A DNA stretch of 64,000 nt from Brassica napus (Eukaryota > Streptophyta > Magnoliopsida > Brassicales > Brassicaceae), in the NCBI RefSeq assembly GCF_020379485.1, contig NW_026014868.1:102001-166000 (forward strand), given 5' to 3'. Shown here in pieces: positions 10,001 through 21,707 of this stretch. Below the pieces are notes generated by a model, which was not told the DNA's origin, did not search any database, and worked only from the letters and a program-made list of their open reading frames with translations. The position numbers and the translations under genes were made by a program. The stretch's first letter is position 1. Each line of letters starts with the position of its first letter.

Positions 10001-13000
10001 CACATGGACAGCCACGGAAGTCCTGTGTGTGCTGACGGACACCCACGGACGTTCTGTGTGTGCTGACGGACATCCACAGACGTCCTGTGTGTACTGAACA
10101 GACAGCCCATGTGGGCAAAAATCACCCGAACAGTCCACGGGACGGAGCACCATGCTGAGTCCAAAGACCAGTGTGCTGAGTCCAAAGACCAATGTGCTGA
10201 TATATGTACTGATGGACAGCCACGGACGTCCTGTGTGTGCTGACGGACACACACGGACACACACGGACGTTCTGTGTGTGCTGACGGACACACACATACA
10301 TGCTGTGTGTGCTGGCGGACAGCCACAGACGTCCTGTGTGTGCTGACGGACACCCACAGACGTTCTGTGTATACTGAACAGACAGCCCACGTGGGCCAAA
10401 ATCACCCAAACAGTCCACAGGAAGGGTCAGCGTGCTGAGTCCAAGGACCAACGTGCTGATTTGTGTACTGATGGACAGCCACGGACGTTCTGTTTGTGCT
10501 GACGGACACACTTGGACAGCCACGGACGTCCTGTGTGTGCTGACGGACACCCACAGACGTCCTGTGTGTGCTGACGGACACCCACAGACGTCCTGTGTGT
10601 ACTGAACAGACAGCCCACGTGGGCCAAAATCACCCGAACAGTCCACGAGAAGGAGCAGCGTGCTGAGTCCATGGACCAAGGTGCTGATATGTGTACTGAT
10701 GGACAGCCACAGACGTCCTGTGTGTGCTGACGGACACACACGGACACACATGGACAGCCACGGACGTCCTGTGTGTGCGGTTGGACACCCACGGACGTCC
10801 TGTGTGTGCTGACGGACACCCACGGACGTCATGTGTCTACTGAACAGACAGCCCACATGGGCCAAAATCACCCGAACAGTCCACGAGAAGGAGCAGCGTG
10901 CTGAGTCAAAGGCCCAAGGTGCTGATATGTGTACTGATGGACATCCACAGACGTCCTGTGTGTGCTGACGGACACACACGGACGTTCTGTGTGTGCTGTT
11001 GGACACACACGGACGCCATGTGTGTGCTGACGGACACCCATGGACATCCTATGTGTACTGAACAGACAGCCCACGTGGGCCAAAATCACCGAACAGTCCA
11101 CGGGAAGGGCTAGCGTGCTGATATGTGTACTAATGGACAGCCACAGACGTCCTGTGTGTGCTGACGGACACACACAGTCATACACGGACAGCCACAGACG
11201 TTCTGTGTGTGCTTACAGACAGCGACAAACAGCCACGGACGTCCTGTGTGTGCTGGCGGACACCCACGGACGTCTTGTGTGTACTGAACAGACAGCCCAC
11301 GTGGGCCAAAATCACCCAAACAGTCCACGGGAAGGGCCAGCGTGCTGAGTCCAAGGACCAACGTGCTGATATGTGTACTGATGGACAGCCACAGACGTAC
11401 TGTGTGTGCTGACGGACACACACGGACAGCCACGGTCGTCCTGTGTGTGCTGTTGGACACACACGGACGTGATGTGTGTGCTGACGGACACCCATGGACG
11501 TCCTATGTGTACTGAACCCACAGCCCACGTGGGCCAAAATCACCCGAAACAGTCCACAGGAAGGCCTAGCGTGCTGATATGTGTACTAATGGACAGCCAC
11601 AGACGTCCTGTGTGTGCTGACGGACACACACAGACATACACGGACAGCCACAGATGTTCTGTGTGTGCTTACGGACAGCCACAAACAGCCACAGACGTCC
11701 TATGTGTGCTGGCGGACACCCACGGACGTCCTGTGTGTACTGAACAGACAGCCCACGTGGGCCAAAATCACCCAAACAGTCCATGGGAAGGGCCAGCGTG
11801 CTGAGTCAAGGGACCAACGTGCTGATATGTGTACTGATGGACAGCCACAGACGTTCTGTGTGTGCTGACGGACACCCACGGACGTCCTGTGTGTGCTGAC
11901 GGACACCGACGGACGTCCTGTGTGTGCTGACGGACAGCCACAGAAGTCCTGTGTGTGCTGACGGACACCCACGGACGTCCAGTGTGTGCTGACAGACATC
12001 CACAGACGTCCTGTGTGTACTGAACAGACAGCCCATGTGGGCCAAAATCACCCGAACAGTCCACGGGAAGGGGCAGCATGCTGAGTCCAAAGACCAGCGT
12101 GCTGATATATGTACTGATGGACAGCCACAGACGTCCTGTGTGTGCTGACGGACTGCCACAGACGTCCTGTGTGTGCTGGAGAACACCCACTGACGTCCTG
12201 TGTGTACTGAACAGGCAGCCCACGTGGGCCAAAATCACTCGAACAGTCCACGGGAAGGGCCAGCGTGCTGAGTCCAAGGTCCAGCGTGCTGATATGTGTA
12301 CTAATGGACAGCCACAGACGTCCTGTGTGTGTGCTGACGGACACACATAGACCCACACGGACAGCCACAGACGTCCTGTGTGTGCTGACGGACAGCCATG
12401 AACAGCCACAGACGTCCTGAGTGTGCTGGCGGACACACACGGACGTCCTGTGTGTACTGATCAGACAGCCCATGTGGGCCAAAATCACCCAAACAGTCCA
12501 CGGGAAGGGCCAGCGTGCTAAGTCCAAGGACCAACGTGCTGATATGTGTACTGATGGACAGCCACGGACGTTCTGTGTGTGCTGGTGGATACACACAGAC
12601 AGCCACGGATGTCCTGTGTGTGTTGATGGACACCCACGGACAGCCACAGACGTCTTGTGTGTGCATGGCGGACACCCACAGACGTCCTATGTGTACTGAA
12701 CAGACAGCCCACGTGGGCCAAAATCACCCGAACAGTCCACGGGAAGGGCCAGCGTGCTGAGTCCAAGGACCAACATGCTGATATGTTTTCTGATGGACAG
12801 CGATGGATGTCCTGTGTGTGTGCTGACAGACACACACAGACACGAACGGACAGCCATAGATGTCCTGTGTGTGCTGGCGGACAGCCACGGACGTCCTGTG
12901 TGTGCTGGTGGACACCCACGGACGTCCTGTGTGTACTGAACAGACAGCACACGTGGGCCAAAATCACCCAAATAGTCCACGGGAAGGGCCAGCGTGCTGA

Positions 13001-15657
13001 GTCCAAGGACCAGCGTGCTGATATGTGTACTAATGGACAGCCACAGACGTCCTGTGTGTGTGCTGACGGACACACACAGACACACACGGACAGCCACAGA
13101 TGTCCTGTGTGTGCTGACAGACAGCCACGAACAGCCACAGACGTCCTGTGTGTGCTGGCGGACACACACGGACGTCCTGTGTGTACTGATCAGACAGCCC
13201 ACGTGGGCCAAAATCACCCAAACAGTCTACGGGAAGGGCCAGCGTGCTGAGTCCATGGACCAACGTGCTGATATGTGTACTGATGGACAGCCACGGACGT
13301 CCTGTGTGTGCTGAAGGGCGCACATGGATACACACGAACGTGCTGTGTGTGCTGATGGACACACACGGACGTCCTGTGTGTGCTGACGAACAGCCACAGA
13401 CGTCCTGTGTGTGCTGACGGACACCCACAGACGTCCTCTGTGTACTGAACAGACAGCCCACGTGGGCCAAAATCACACGAACAGTCCACGGGAAGGAGCA
13501 GCGTGCTGAGTCCAAAAATTAGCGTGCTGATATGTGTACTGATGGACAGCCACGGACGTCATGTGTGTGCTGACGGACAGCCACGGACGTCCCTTCTGTG
13601 CAGGCGGACACCCACGGACGTCCTGTGCGTACTGAACAGAGAGCCCACGTGAGCCAAAATCACCCGAACAGTCCACGGGAAGGGTTAGCGTGCTGACTCC
13701 AAGGACCAACGTGCTGATATGTGTACTGATGGACAGCCACAGACGTCTTGTGTGTGCTGACGGAAAAACACGGACAGCCACGGACGTCTTGTGTGTGCTG
13801 TCGGACACACACAGACGTCATGTGTGTGCTGACAGACACCCATGGACGTCCTGTGTGTACTGACCAGACAGCCCACGTGGGCCAAAATCACCCGAACAGT
13901 CCACGAGAAGGAGCAGCGTGCTGAGTCCAAGGACCAAGGTGCTGATATGTGTACTGATGGACAGCCACAGACGTCCTGTGTGTGCTGACGGACACACACG
14001 GACACACATGGACAGCCACAAACGTCCTGTGTGTGCTGACGGACACCGACGGACATCCTGTGTGTGCTGACGGACACCCACGGACGTCCAGTGTGTACTG
14101 AACAGACAGCCCACGTGGGCCAAAATCACCTGAACAGTCCACGGGAAGGGCCAGCGTGCTGAGTCCAAGGACCAGCGTGCTGATATGTGTACTAATGGAC
14201 AGCCACAGACGTCCTGTGTGTGTGCTGACGGACACACACAGACACACACGGACAGCCACAGATGTCCTGTGTGTGCTGACAGACAGCCACAAACAGCCAC
14301 AGACGTCCTGTGTGTGCTGGCGGACACACACGGACGTCCTGTGTGTACTGATCAGACAGCCCACGTGGGCCAAAATCACCCAAACAGTCTACGGGAAGGG
14401 CCAGCGTGCTGAGTCCATGGACCAACGTGCTGATATGTGTACTGATGGACAGCCACGGACGTTCTGTGTGTGCTGACAGACACACACGGACACACATGAA
14501 CAGCCACGGACGTCATGTGTGTGCTGGCGGACACCCACAGATATCCTGTGTGTGCTGGTGGACACCCATAGACGTCTTGTGTGTACTGACGGACACACAC
14601 GGACAGCCACGAACATCTTGTTTCTGCTGACGGACACACACAGACGTCCTGTGTGTGCTGACGGACACCCACGGACGTCCTGTGTGTACTCAACAGACAG
14701 CCCACGTGGGCCAAAATCACCCGAACAGTCCACGGGATGGGCCAGCGTGCTGAGTCCAAGGACCAGCGTGCTGATATGTGTACTAATGGACAACCACAGA
14801 CGTCCTGTGTGTGCTGACGGACAGCCACTCACGTCCTGTGTGTACTGAACAGACAGCCCACGTGGGCCAGAATCACCCAAACAGTCCACGGGAAGGGTCA
14901 GCGTGCTGAGTCCAAGGACCATTGTGCTGATATGTGTACTTATGGACAGCCACTGACGTCCTCTGTGTGCTGACGGACACACACGGACACACACAGACAG
15001 CCACAGACGTCCTGTGTGTGCTGACGGACACACACGGATGTCAAGTTTGTGCTGACGGACACCCACGGACGTCCTGTGTGTGCTGACGGACTCACACGGA
15101 CACACACGGACAGCCACAGACATCCTGTGTGTGCTGACGGACAGCCACAGACAGCCACGGACATCCTGTGTGTGCTGGCGGACACCCACAGACGTCCTGT
15201 GTGTACTGAACAAACAGGCCACGTGGGCTAAAATCACCCAAACAGTCCACGGGAAGGGCCAGCGTGCTGAGTCCAAGGACCAACGTGCTGATATGTGTAC
15301 TGATGGAGAGCCACAGACGTTCTGTGTGTGCTGACGGACACACACGGACACACATGGACAGCCACGGACGTCCTGTGTGTGCTGACGGACACCCACGGAC
15401 GTCCTGTGTGTGCTGACGGACACCCACAGACGTCCTGTGTGTACTTAACAGACAGCTCACCTGGGCCAAAATCACCGGAACTTTCCACATGAAGGGTCAG
15501 CGTGCTGAGTCCAAGGACCACCGTGATGATATGTGTACTGATGGACAGCCACGGACGTTATGTGTGTGCTGACGGACACACACGGACACACATGGACAGC
15601 CACAGACGTCCTGTGTGTGCTCACGGACACCCACAGACGTCCTGTGTGTTCTGACGG
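7010..15657. repeat. Complex satellite array, block 2 (8.6 kb)
   Basis: This is the same satellite as at 3555-5564, with the same anchor palindrome and ~31 bp subrepeats. Some anchors carry a duplicated GCTGAGTCCAAGGACCA segment (around 7150-7200, 8740-8790 and 10150-10200). The stretch 8.9-10.6 kb resembles 3.5-5.2 kb in subrepeat order, which points to an older segmental duplication within the array. No gene is seen; open frames up to 344 codons (e.g. 15423-14389, - strand) are repeat translations rich in STHRTSV and QHTQDV. Confidence 0.93.
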
Positions 15658-16841
15658 TGATACTGGCCGGGATTCAGACTGCTCAATTGGACGGTCAGAG
15701 GTTCAAGAACCGGACTCGAGAGGACGGAGGAAGGACGGATGGACGGCTAGGGCGCGGCTTGGTCGGATGCGGGGGATGGAGATGGCTGATCTGGTTCCTG
15801 AAACAAATGAGAAATATTTTTATGAGTTTTATGAATCAAAATGATGAACAGGAAGAATACTAAATGAAAAATGAAGAACAGAAAGTAAATATGATTTTTT
15901 ATAGGCTTTTATATCAATGGATGATCTATAACTATATGATGCTGAAATGAAACAAAAACAAGAGAAGGATAGAGATGGAGGATGGATTCAAGTTGCTGGA
16001 TGTGTATCTCTCTCAACAAGAACAATGGTTGGAGGTGGATAGCTATGGGATTTGGCTTGCTGGATGTGTATCACTCTCAAGGCAAATCGATGGATGGATG
16101 GAGGTGAAGAATCGCCACAAGCTTGGTGGTTGAAGCTTGATAAGACTCGGCTGCTCTCTCTTGTTTCTCACAGAAAAAGACTTAGGGTTTTAGGTTTGCA
16201 AAGGAAAATTATTTCATAAAAGACTTGAAGCAAAAATCGCCAACCACATAGAGTTATATAGGGTTTATCCCTTATGGGACTCAAAGATAAAATGGCCTTA
16301 AACAAGCTGGCCGAAAATAAGGCTGAAACAATAGCCCAAAGTCTTAACCAAATAAATTAAAATAAACCAGACATCTGGTTGTCGGTTTGAGAAGGCCTAG
16401 ACCAAGGCTAATAGCATGCTTGCATGGTGCCTCATTAAAACCTTACCAAGAAAGCCCAATGGGACAAAACATGGTGAGGAAAGAGTACAACACATGCTAC
16501 TCCCCTTGGTGGTTGGCTAGATCTCAGAACCGGAAAGAGTTGGAGTGGATGAAGTGGGAATTGAATCTGGTCCAAACTCGGATGTGGAAATGAGAGGTCC
16601 GGCTTGGTTGAGTCTGAACTGGATCGGGCCGGCCGCGTCCTGAACCTCCGTTGGGCCGGCTTGATCTTGAATCTTCAACTGGACCATCTCCTCAATCAGC
16701 AGCTGGTCCTGGTCAGTTTGTCCATCTCGATCAAGAATATGTTGGACAGCTTTGGTGAAACCGTCTCGCAAGGCCCTGGTTCCACTCCGGGCAGTCGGAC
16801 CGCGCCTAACTATGGGAACCTCTACTTGGATGGCCTCATCA
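15658..16841 (-). repeat. 3' LTR of CRM element 1 (1184 bp)
   Basis: On the - strand it starts TGATGAGGCC right after the PPT (16854-16842) and ends ...CCAGTATCA at 15658. The other CRM LTRs end CTGTATCA, so this copy has one change in the terminal motif. It includes the last codons of the pol frame, down to 16517. Confidence 0.88.
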
Positions 16842-19800
16842 TTCCCTCCCTCTTGAAGAGGTTCTGGCCTCAGAACACCATCATCTGCAAAGTCATCATT
16901 ACTATCTGCATGGAAAGGAGACAAATCCGAGACATTGAAAATATGTGAAATTTTAAATTCAGCTGGGAGGTCAAGGATATAGGAATTGTCGTTGATCTTC
17001 TTTAGGATGCGGAATGGTCCTGTCCCACGAGGAGAGAGCTTGGACTTCCGGGCTTCTGGAAACCTCTCTGGCCGCATGTGTAACCACACCAAGTCTCCGG
17101 GTTTGAACAGCACCTCCTTCCTCTTCTGGTCATACTTGGCCTTGACCTTAGCCGCCTTGGCCTCTATCCTCTCCTTGACCTTCAAGTGCATGTTCTTAAC
17201 AAACTCTGCCTTGGCGACTCCATCACGACTGCGGTACATGGAGCTGGGAAGTTCGGTGAAGTCTAAAGGAGTCTCTGGCTGAAACCCATAAACAATCTCA
17301 AAAGGTGACAGGTTAGTAGTAGAGTGCCTAGCGTGGTTATAAGCAAACTCAACAAAAGGCAAACAAGACAACCAATTTCTTAAATTCTTACTGACCGTAG
17401 CTCTCAACAGTTGAGAGAGTGTACGGTTTACTACCTCAGTCTGGCCGTCGGTTTGGGGATGGCAAGTGGTCAAGAATAGTAGCTTGGTTCCGAACTTCCC
17501 CATAGTGTCTTCCAGAAATGGCTGAGGAACTTGGCATCACGGTCAGACACAATGGTTCGAGGAACTCCATGTAGTCGGACCACTTGTTTGAAGAATAGGT
17601 CGGCTGTCTGAGTGGCATCATTTGTGGTGTTACAGGCTATGAAATGGGCCATCTTGGAGAACCTGTCTACCACTATAAAAATGGAATCCTTGTGGTTTAT
17701 CTTGGGTAAACCCAACACTAAGTCCATAGAAATGTCTACCCAAGGGTGGTTAGGAATCGGCAATGGCAATTGTAAACCGTAAGGATGTGACCTGGACTTG
17801 GTTTTAAGGCAAGTAGTGCACTTGGCGCATATGCTCTCCACATCCCTCTTCATGTTTGGCCAAAAGAAATGTTCAGTTAGGACACTCAAGGTCTTGTCCC
17901 GACCAAAGTGTCCCATGAGGCCGCCACCATGGGCCTCCCGAACCAGCAGTTCCCTCATGGCTCCTTTGGGAATGCACAACCTCTTTCCCTTGAACAGGAA
18001 CCCCTCATGCTGGTAGTATGGTCCGAAAACCCCCTTCTCAGTGTTCCTGATAACTTCATTAAAATCAAGATCAGTGGCATAAGATTCTTTAATATGTTCG
18101 AATCCCATGATCTTGGCCTCCATGGTCACAATGAGAGTGTGTCTCCGGGACAGTGCATCGGCCACCACATTGTCTTTGCCCTTCTTGTACTTGATCACAT
18201 AGGGAATGGTCTCCACGAACTCGAGCCATCTGGCGTGCCTCTTCTTGAGTGTGGTCTGTCCCCTCAAGTGCTTAAGTGTCTCATGATCTGTATGCATAAC
18301 AAATTCCTTAGACAAAAGGTAATGCTGCCAAGTTTCAAGGGACCTTACTAGAGCGTATAGCTCTTTGTCATAGGTTGGGTAGTTGAGGGCAGCTCCACTC
18401 AATTTCTCACTAAAGAATGCCACTGGTCGGCCCCCTTGAGTAAGGACAGCTCCAATGCCTGTACCTGATGCATCACACTCAATCTCAGAAGTTTTATTAA
18501 AATCAGGGAGTGTAAGCACGGGTGCATGAGTTAAACTATATTTAAGCTTGTTGAAAGACTCCTCTTGGGCAGGGCCCCAAACAAAGGATACATTCTTCTT
18601 GATCACTGAGGTCATGGGAGCAGCAATGGTGCTGAAGTCCTTGACAAACCGCCTATAGAAACTGGCTAGGCCATGGAAACTTCGGACATGCCCAATAGTG
18701 GTCGGTGTGGGCCAGTCTTGGATGGCCTTGATCTTCTCTTCATCGACCTTCAAACCCTGTGAGCTCACAACAAAGGCTAAAAATATTAACTGGTCAGTGC
18801 AAAATACACACTTCTTGGGATTGGCAAAGAGTCCTTCCTGCCTGAGCGCCTTCAAAACCTGTTCTACATGACTAATGTGATCGGATAAGCACTAACTATA
18901 AATCAATATGTCATCAAAATAAACAACCACAAATTTACCAATGTAGGGCCTTAGAACCTCGTTCATAAGCCTCATGAAGGTGCTAGGGGCGTTGGTAAGA
19001 CCAAAGGGCATCACCAGCCACTCATACAAGCCTTGCTTGGTCTTGAAAGCAGTCTTCCACTCGTCACCCTCCTTCATCCGAACTTGGTGATAGCCACTCC
19101 TAAGATCAATCTTGGAAAACACGGTGGAACCACTCAGTTCATCTAACATATCATCAAGTCTAGGAATGGGGTACCGATATTTTATGGTGATGTTGTTGAT
19201 GGCTCGGCAATCAACACACATACACCATGTTCCATCCTTCTTAGGCACCAAGAGGACGGGAACTGCACATGGGCTAAGACTCTCTCGAATGTACCCCTTG
19301 TCCATGAGGTCTTGGACCTGTCTCTCCAGCTCCTTAGCCTCCTCCGGATTGACTCGGTACGCGGCTCAGTTTGGAAGTAGGGCGCCTGGCACAAAGTCTA
19401 TCTGATGTTCGATGCCTCGGAGGGGTGGTAAGCCGGCTGGTATCTCATCAGGGAACACATCCTTGTACTGGTCCATTAGTACTTGCATCTCAGCTGGACA
19501 ATCTGGTGCCTCAAAACCTGCAAAACAACCTTCCTTGAAAACCATTAGTAGCACCTGTGTGTCTTGCTGCAATGATTTAATCAATTTACTAGAAGAGATG
19601 TAAAGGTTAGTTTTACTAAACAGTCCAGACTGATCCATGGCCCTCTGCATCTCGTATACCTCTTGTGGACTGAGAGGAGCCAGGCTGTGCTTCTTGTTGT
19701 TGTGGGTAAAGCTGTAGATGTTAGTCCTCCCATGGTGAATGGTCTCCTTGTCAAACTGCCAAGGCCTCCCTAACAGTAGATGTCCGGCTTGCATAGGAAC

Positions 19801-20006
19801 CACATCACACTTCACCTGGTCCTGGTACTTACCAATACAAAAGGAAACAACAACTTGCTCCGAGATTTTAAGCTCCGTCTCATCATTGAGCCACTTGAGC
19901 TTGTATGGCCTAGGGTGTGGCAACTTTGCTAGTCCTAATTTTTCAACAAGGTACCTGCTGGCCACATTAGAGCAAGAGCCACCATCAATAATTAGACTAC
20001 ATACCT
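16517..20006 (-). pseudogene. CRM pol (protease, RT, RNase H, integrase), broken
   Basis: Read on the - strand from the nested-element junction at 20006. Protease (LIIDGGSCSNVAS) is at the start. RT contains [12 protein letters not shown] and YFDDILIYS. RNase H has [11 protein letters not shown], and integrase has CAKCTTC, the SDRD motif and HPQTDGQTE. Lesions relative to the other copies: CGA to TGA at 19368-19366; CAG to TAG at 18894-18892, just after the RT active site; and loss of one base in the run at about 17500, which shifts frame inside integrase. The frame then stays open to 16517 within the 3' LTR. No functional Pol can be made without suppression and frame restoration. Confidence 0.88.
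16842..16854 (-). other. Polypurine tract of CRM element 1
   Basis: On the - strand it reads AAGAGGGAGGGAA, immediately 5' of the 3' LTR start TGATGAGG. The position matches the PPT of the + strand copy at 2457-2469. Confidence 0.8.
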
Positions 20007-21707
20007 TGTAAGACCCGATCCTGGATTCCTCAATCCAACCAGACCGCGGCCTCACCAAACAATGCAACCAATTCCATCTTTCATATTCAAGTTCAAGTGT
20101 TAAATAATTCTAAGTCTTTTTCAAAGTTTTGAGGTTCCAACATTCACACTTAAACAATCAAGCATCAACTAATGAAAATAGATACTTCATAGATATTAAC
20201 CAAGGTTCATACATCATTCATCATCCTAAATAATAGAATACATACTAGAATCGCATAAGTTCACAAGTTGCACAATAGGCTACAATAATCACACAATTTT
20301 CAGAATCAACCCAATCACCACACATCTTCCCATGGCCGCGGTCCTCATGGTGCTTTTCCCTTACCACGGTCCATTTCTGGTCCTGGATCCAACACAAACA
20401 ACCACACAATCACAAGGTTAGATTACAAAACAAGAATCAAATCACATTGCATGGTCGGATCCAATCTAGTCAAGAACAATCATCAAAAATGTCAAATCTG
20501 ACCCCTTTAAAAAGAGATCCAAATACCAAATAAAATTCATGATAATTCATGATAATTCAGAAGAAAAATATTCCCATAAACAGATTCAGAAGAATCGGCT
20601 CAGATCATAGTGATCTCGGCCATGAACAGCCCACACAAGAACAAGGGACTTTCATGGAAATTGGATCAGGCCAAGGCCTTAGGATCAATGAATCCTTTCC
20701 TGTAACAACATAAACCATTCCAAAGCACAACATATAAGAAGAAACAGAGTAGAAGAAGTCAGAGTAAGGAGTAGCCAATCGATCCAAACCGGCCAGGCTC
20801 ACACGGCCATCATCCGCGGCCTTGTCCGGTTACTCTTGGCCACACCTCTCACCTTAGGAGTTCGGTCTCCAGGGGAGACTTCCTTTTCTTTTCCTTTGCC
20901 TTCTCCTTGTCTTTCTGTCTCAAATCCATCCTATTGATCACACGCCCAAACACACCAGGAACACTCAAGAACAATCTCTTGGATCAAATCGGCCGATCCA
21001 AAGTTTCTGTCTCTCTTTCTCTCTTGAATTTTCTCTGTGTTTCTCTCTGTGTGGAATGAGTAAAAACCGACCAGAATGATCAGAAATGAGAGAGAGAAGA
21101 CGATTTAAACTGTCCCCAACCGCCTGGGCGAACAGTTACCAAAATCCCTTCCTTTCTTCCCAAAACCGTCCCATAACCGTCCCATAACCGCCCTTGGCGG
21201 TTTCTCCCCTTTTCTTCCTTTGGCAAATCGATCACTGAGCCTCAGCTCACACTCTGGGAGCTTGCCCGCTCCCTATCCCAAGCCTAAGACCCATTTGGTC
21301 GAACCGTCCTGCACCCGGACCATCGGCTCGCCCAGTAACCGTCCCGGACTCGCCCACACTGATCCGAACCAGAACGCACCGTTCACTGGATGGAGCTGAC
21401 CCCCAGCTGTTCCCAGCTGATTGAGCTAGCCCACCAGCTCCTGTGAGCTGAACAGATCATGGTGAACTGATTACCAGCTGAACCGAGCTGATTGAACTCA
21501 AACCAACACTCGTCCAGCTGCCTAAACACTCACCCAGCCCCTTTACCCTTATTTCCATCGTATCCTGGTTAAGTCTCAGCTGACTGATGCCCTTAACCTT
21601 CATTCAGGGCCATGATACGCTTGTCTCAAGGTCTAATGACCTGACTGGTGCGTCTCCCCGCACCATGGCCCGTCCGGCCGATCCTATCTAGGATCGGGGA
21701 CATGACA
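20007..21707 (-). repeat. 3' LTR of Tekay-like family A (1701 bp)
   Basis: It is bounded by the PPT at 21720-21708 and the TSD at 20006. It is nearly identical to the 5' LTR at 26886-28587; visible differences include a one-base length change in the small exon near 20880 and single substitutions near 20993, 21348, 21391, 21447 and 21674. On the - strand it overlaps the last 24 bases of pol. Confidence 0.92.
20245..20929 (-). pseudogene. Small LTR ORF of family A, 3' LTR copy, frameshifted
   Basis: This is the counterpart of the two-exon model at 27124-27809. Exon 1 here is 20929-20853 (77 nt, one base shorter than in the 5' LTR), so splicing to exon 2 (20382-20245) would run out of frame and stop after a few codons. 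Donor GGTGAGAGG and acceptor GGATCCAG are unchanged. The 3' LTR copy is therefore broken while the 5' LTR copy is open. Confidence 0.35.

Noticed and set aside
15760..16400. A CRM LTR ~835 bp long starting at TGTGTTGTAC, by analogy with the TG after AAGGGGAGTAGCA
   Set aside because: That boundary would leave an unexplained 347 bp fragment outside each element. The TSDs and the purine tract before TGATGAGG show that the LTR is ~1.2 kb.
16604..16948. Plus-strand frames over the CRM elements (e.g. 16604-16948, 17908-18351)
   Set aside because: They are antisense shadows of the integrase and RNase H coding sequence.
20605..20802. 65-codon frame in the family A LTR, identical at 27484-27681
   Set aside because: It starts at GTG and lies in the predicted intron of the LTR. 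It is present in both LTRs only because they are copies.
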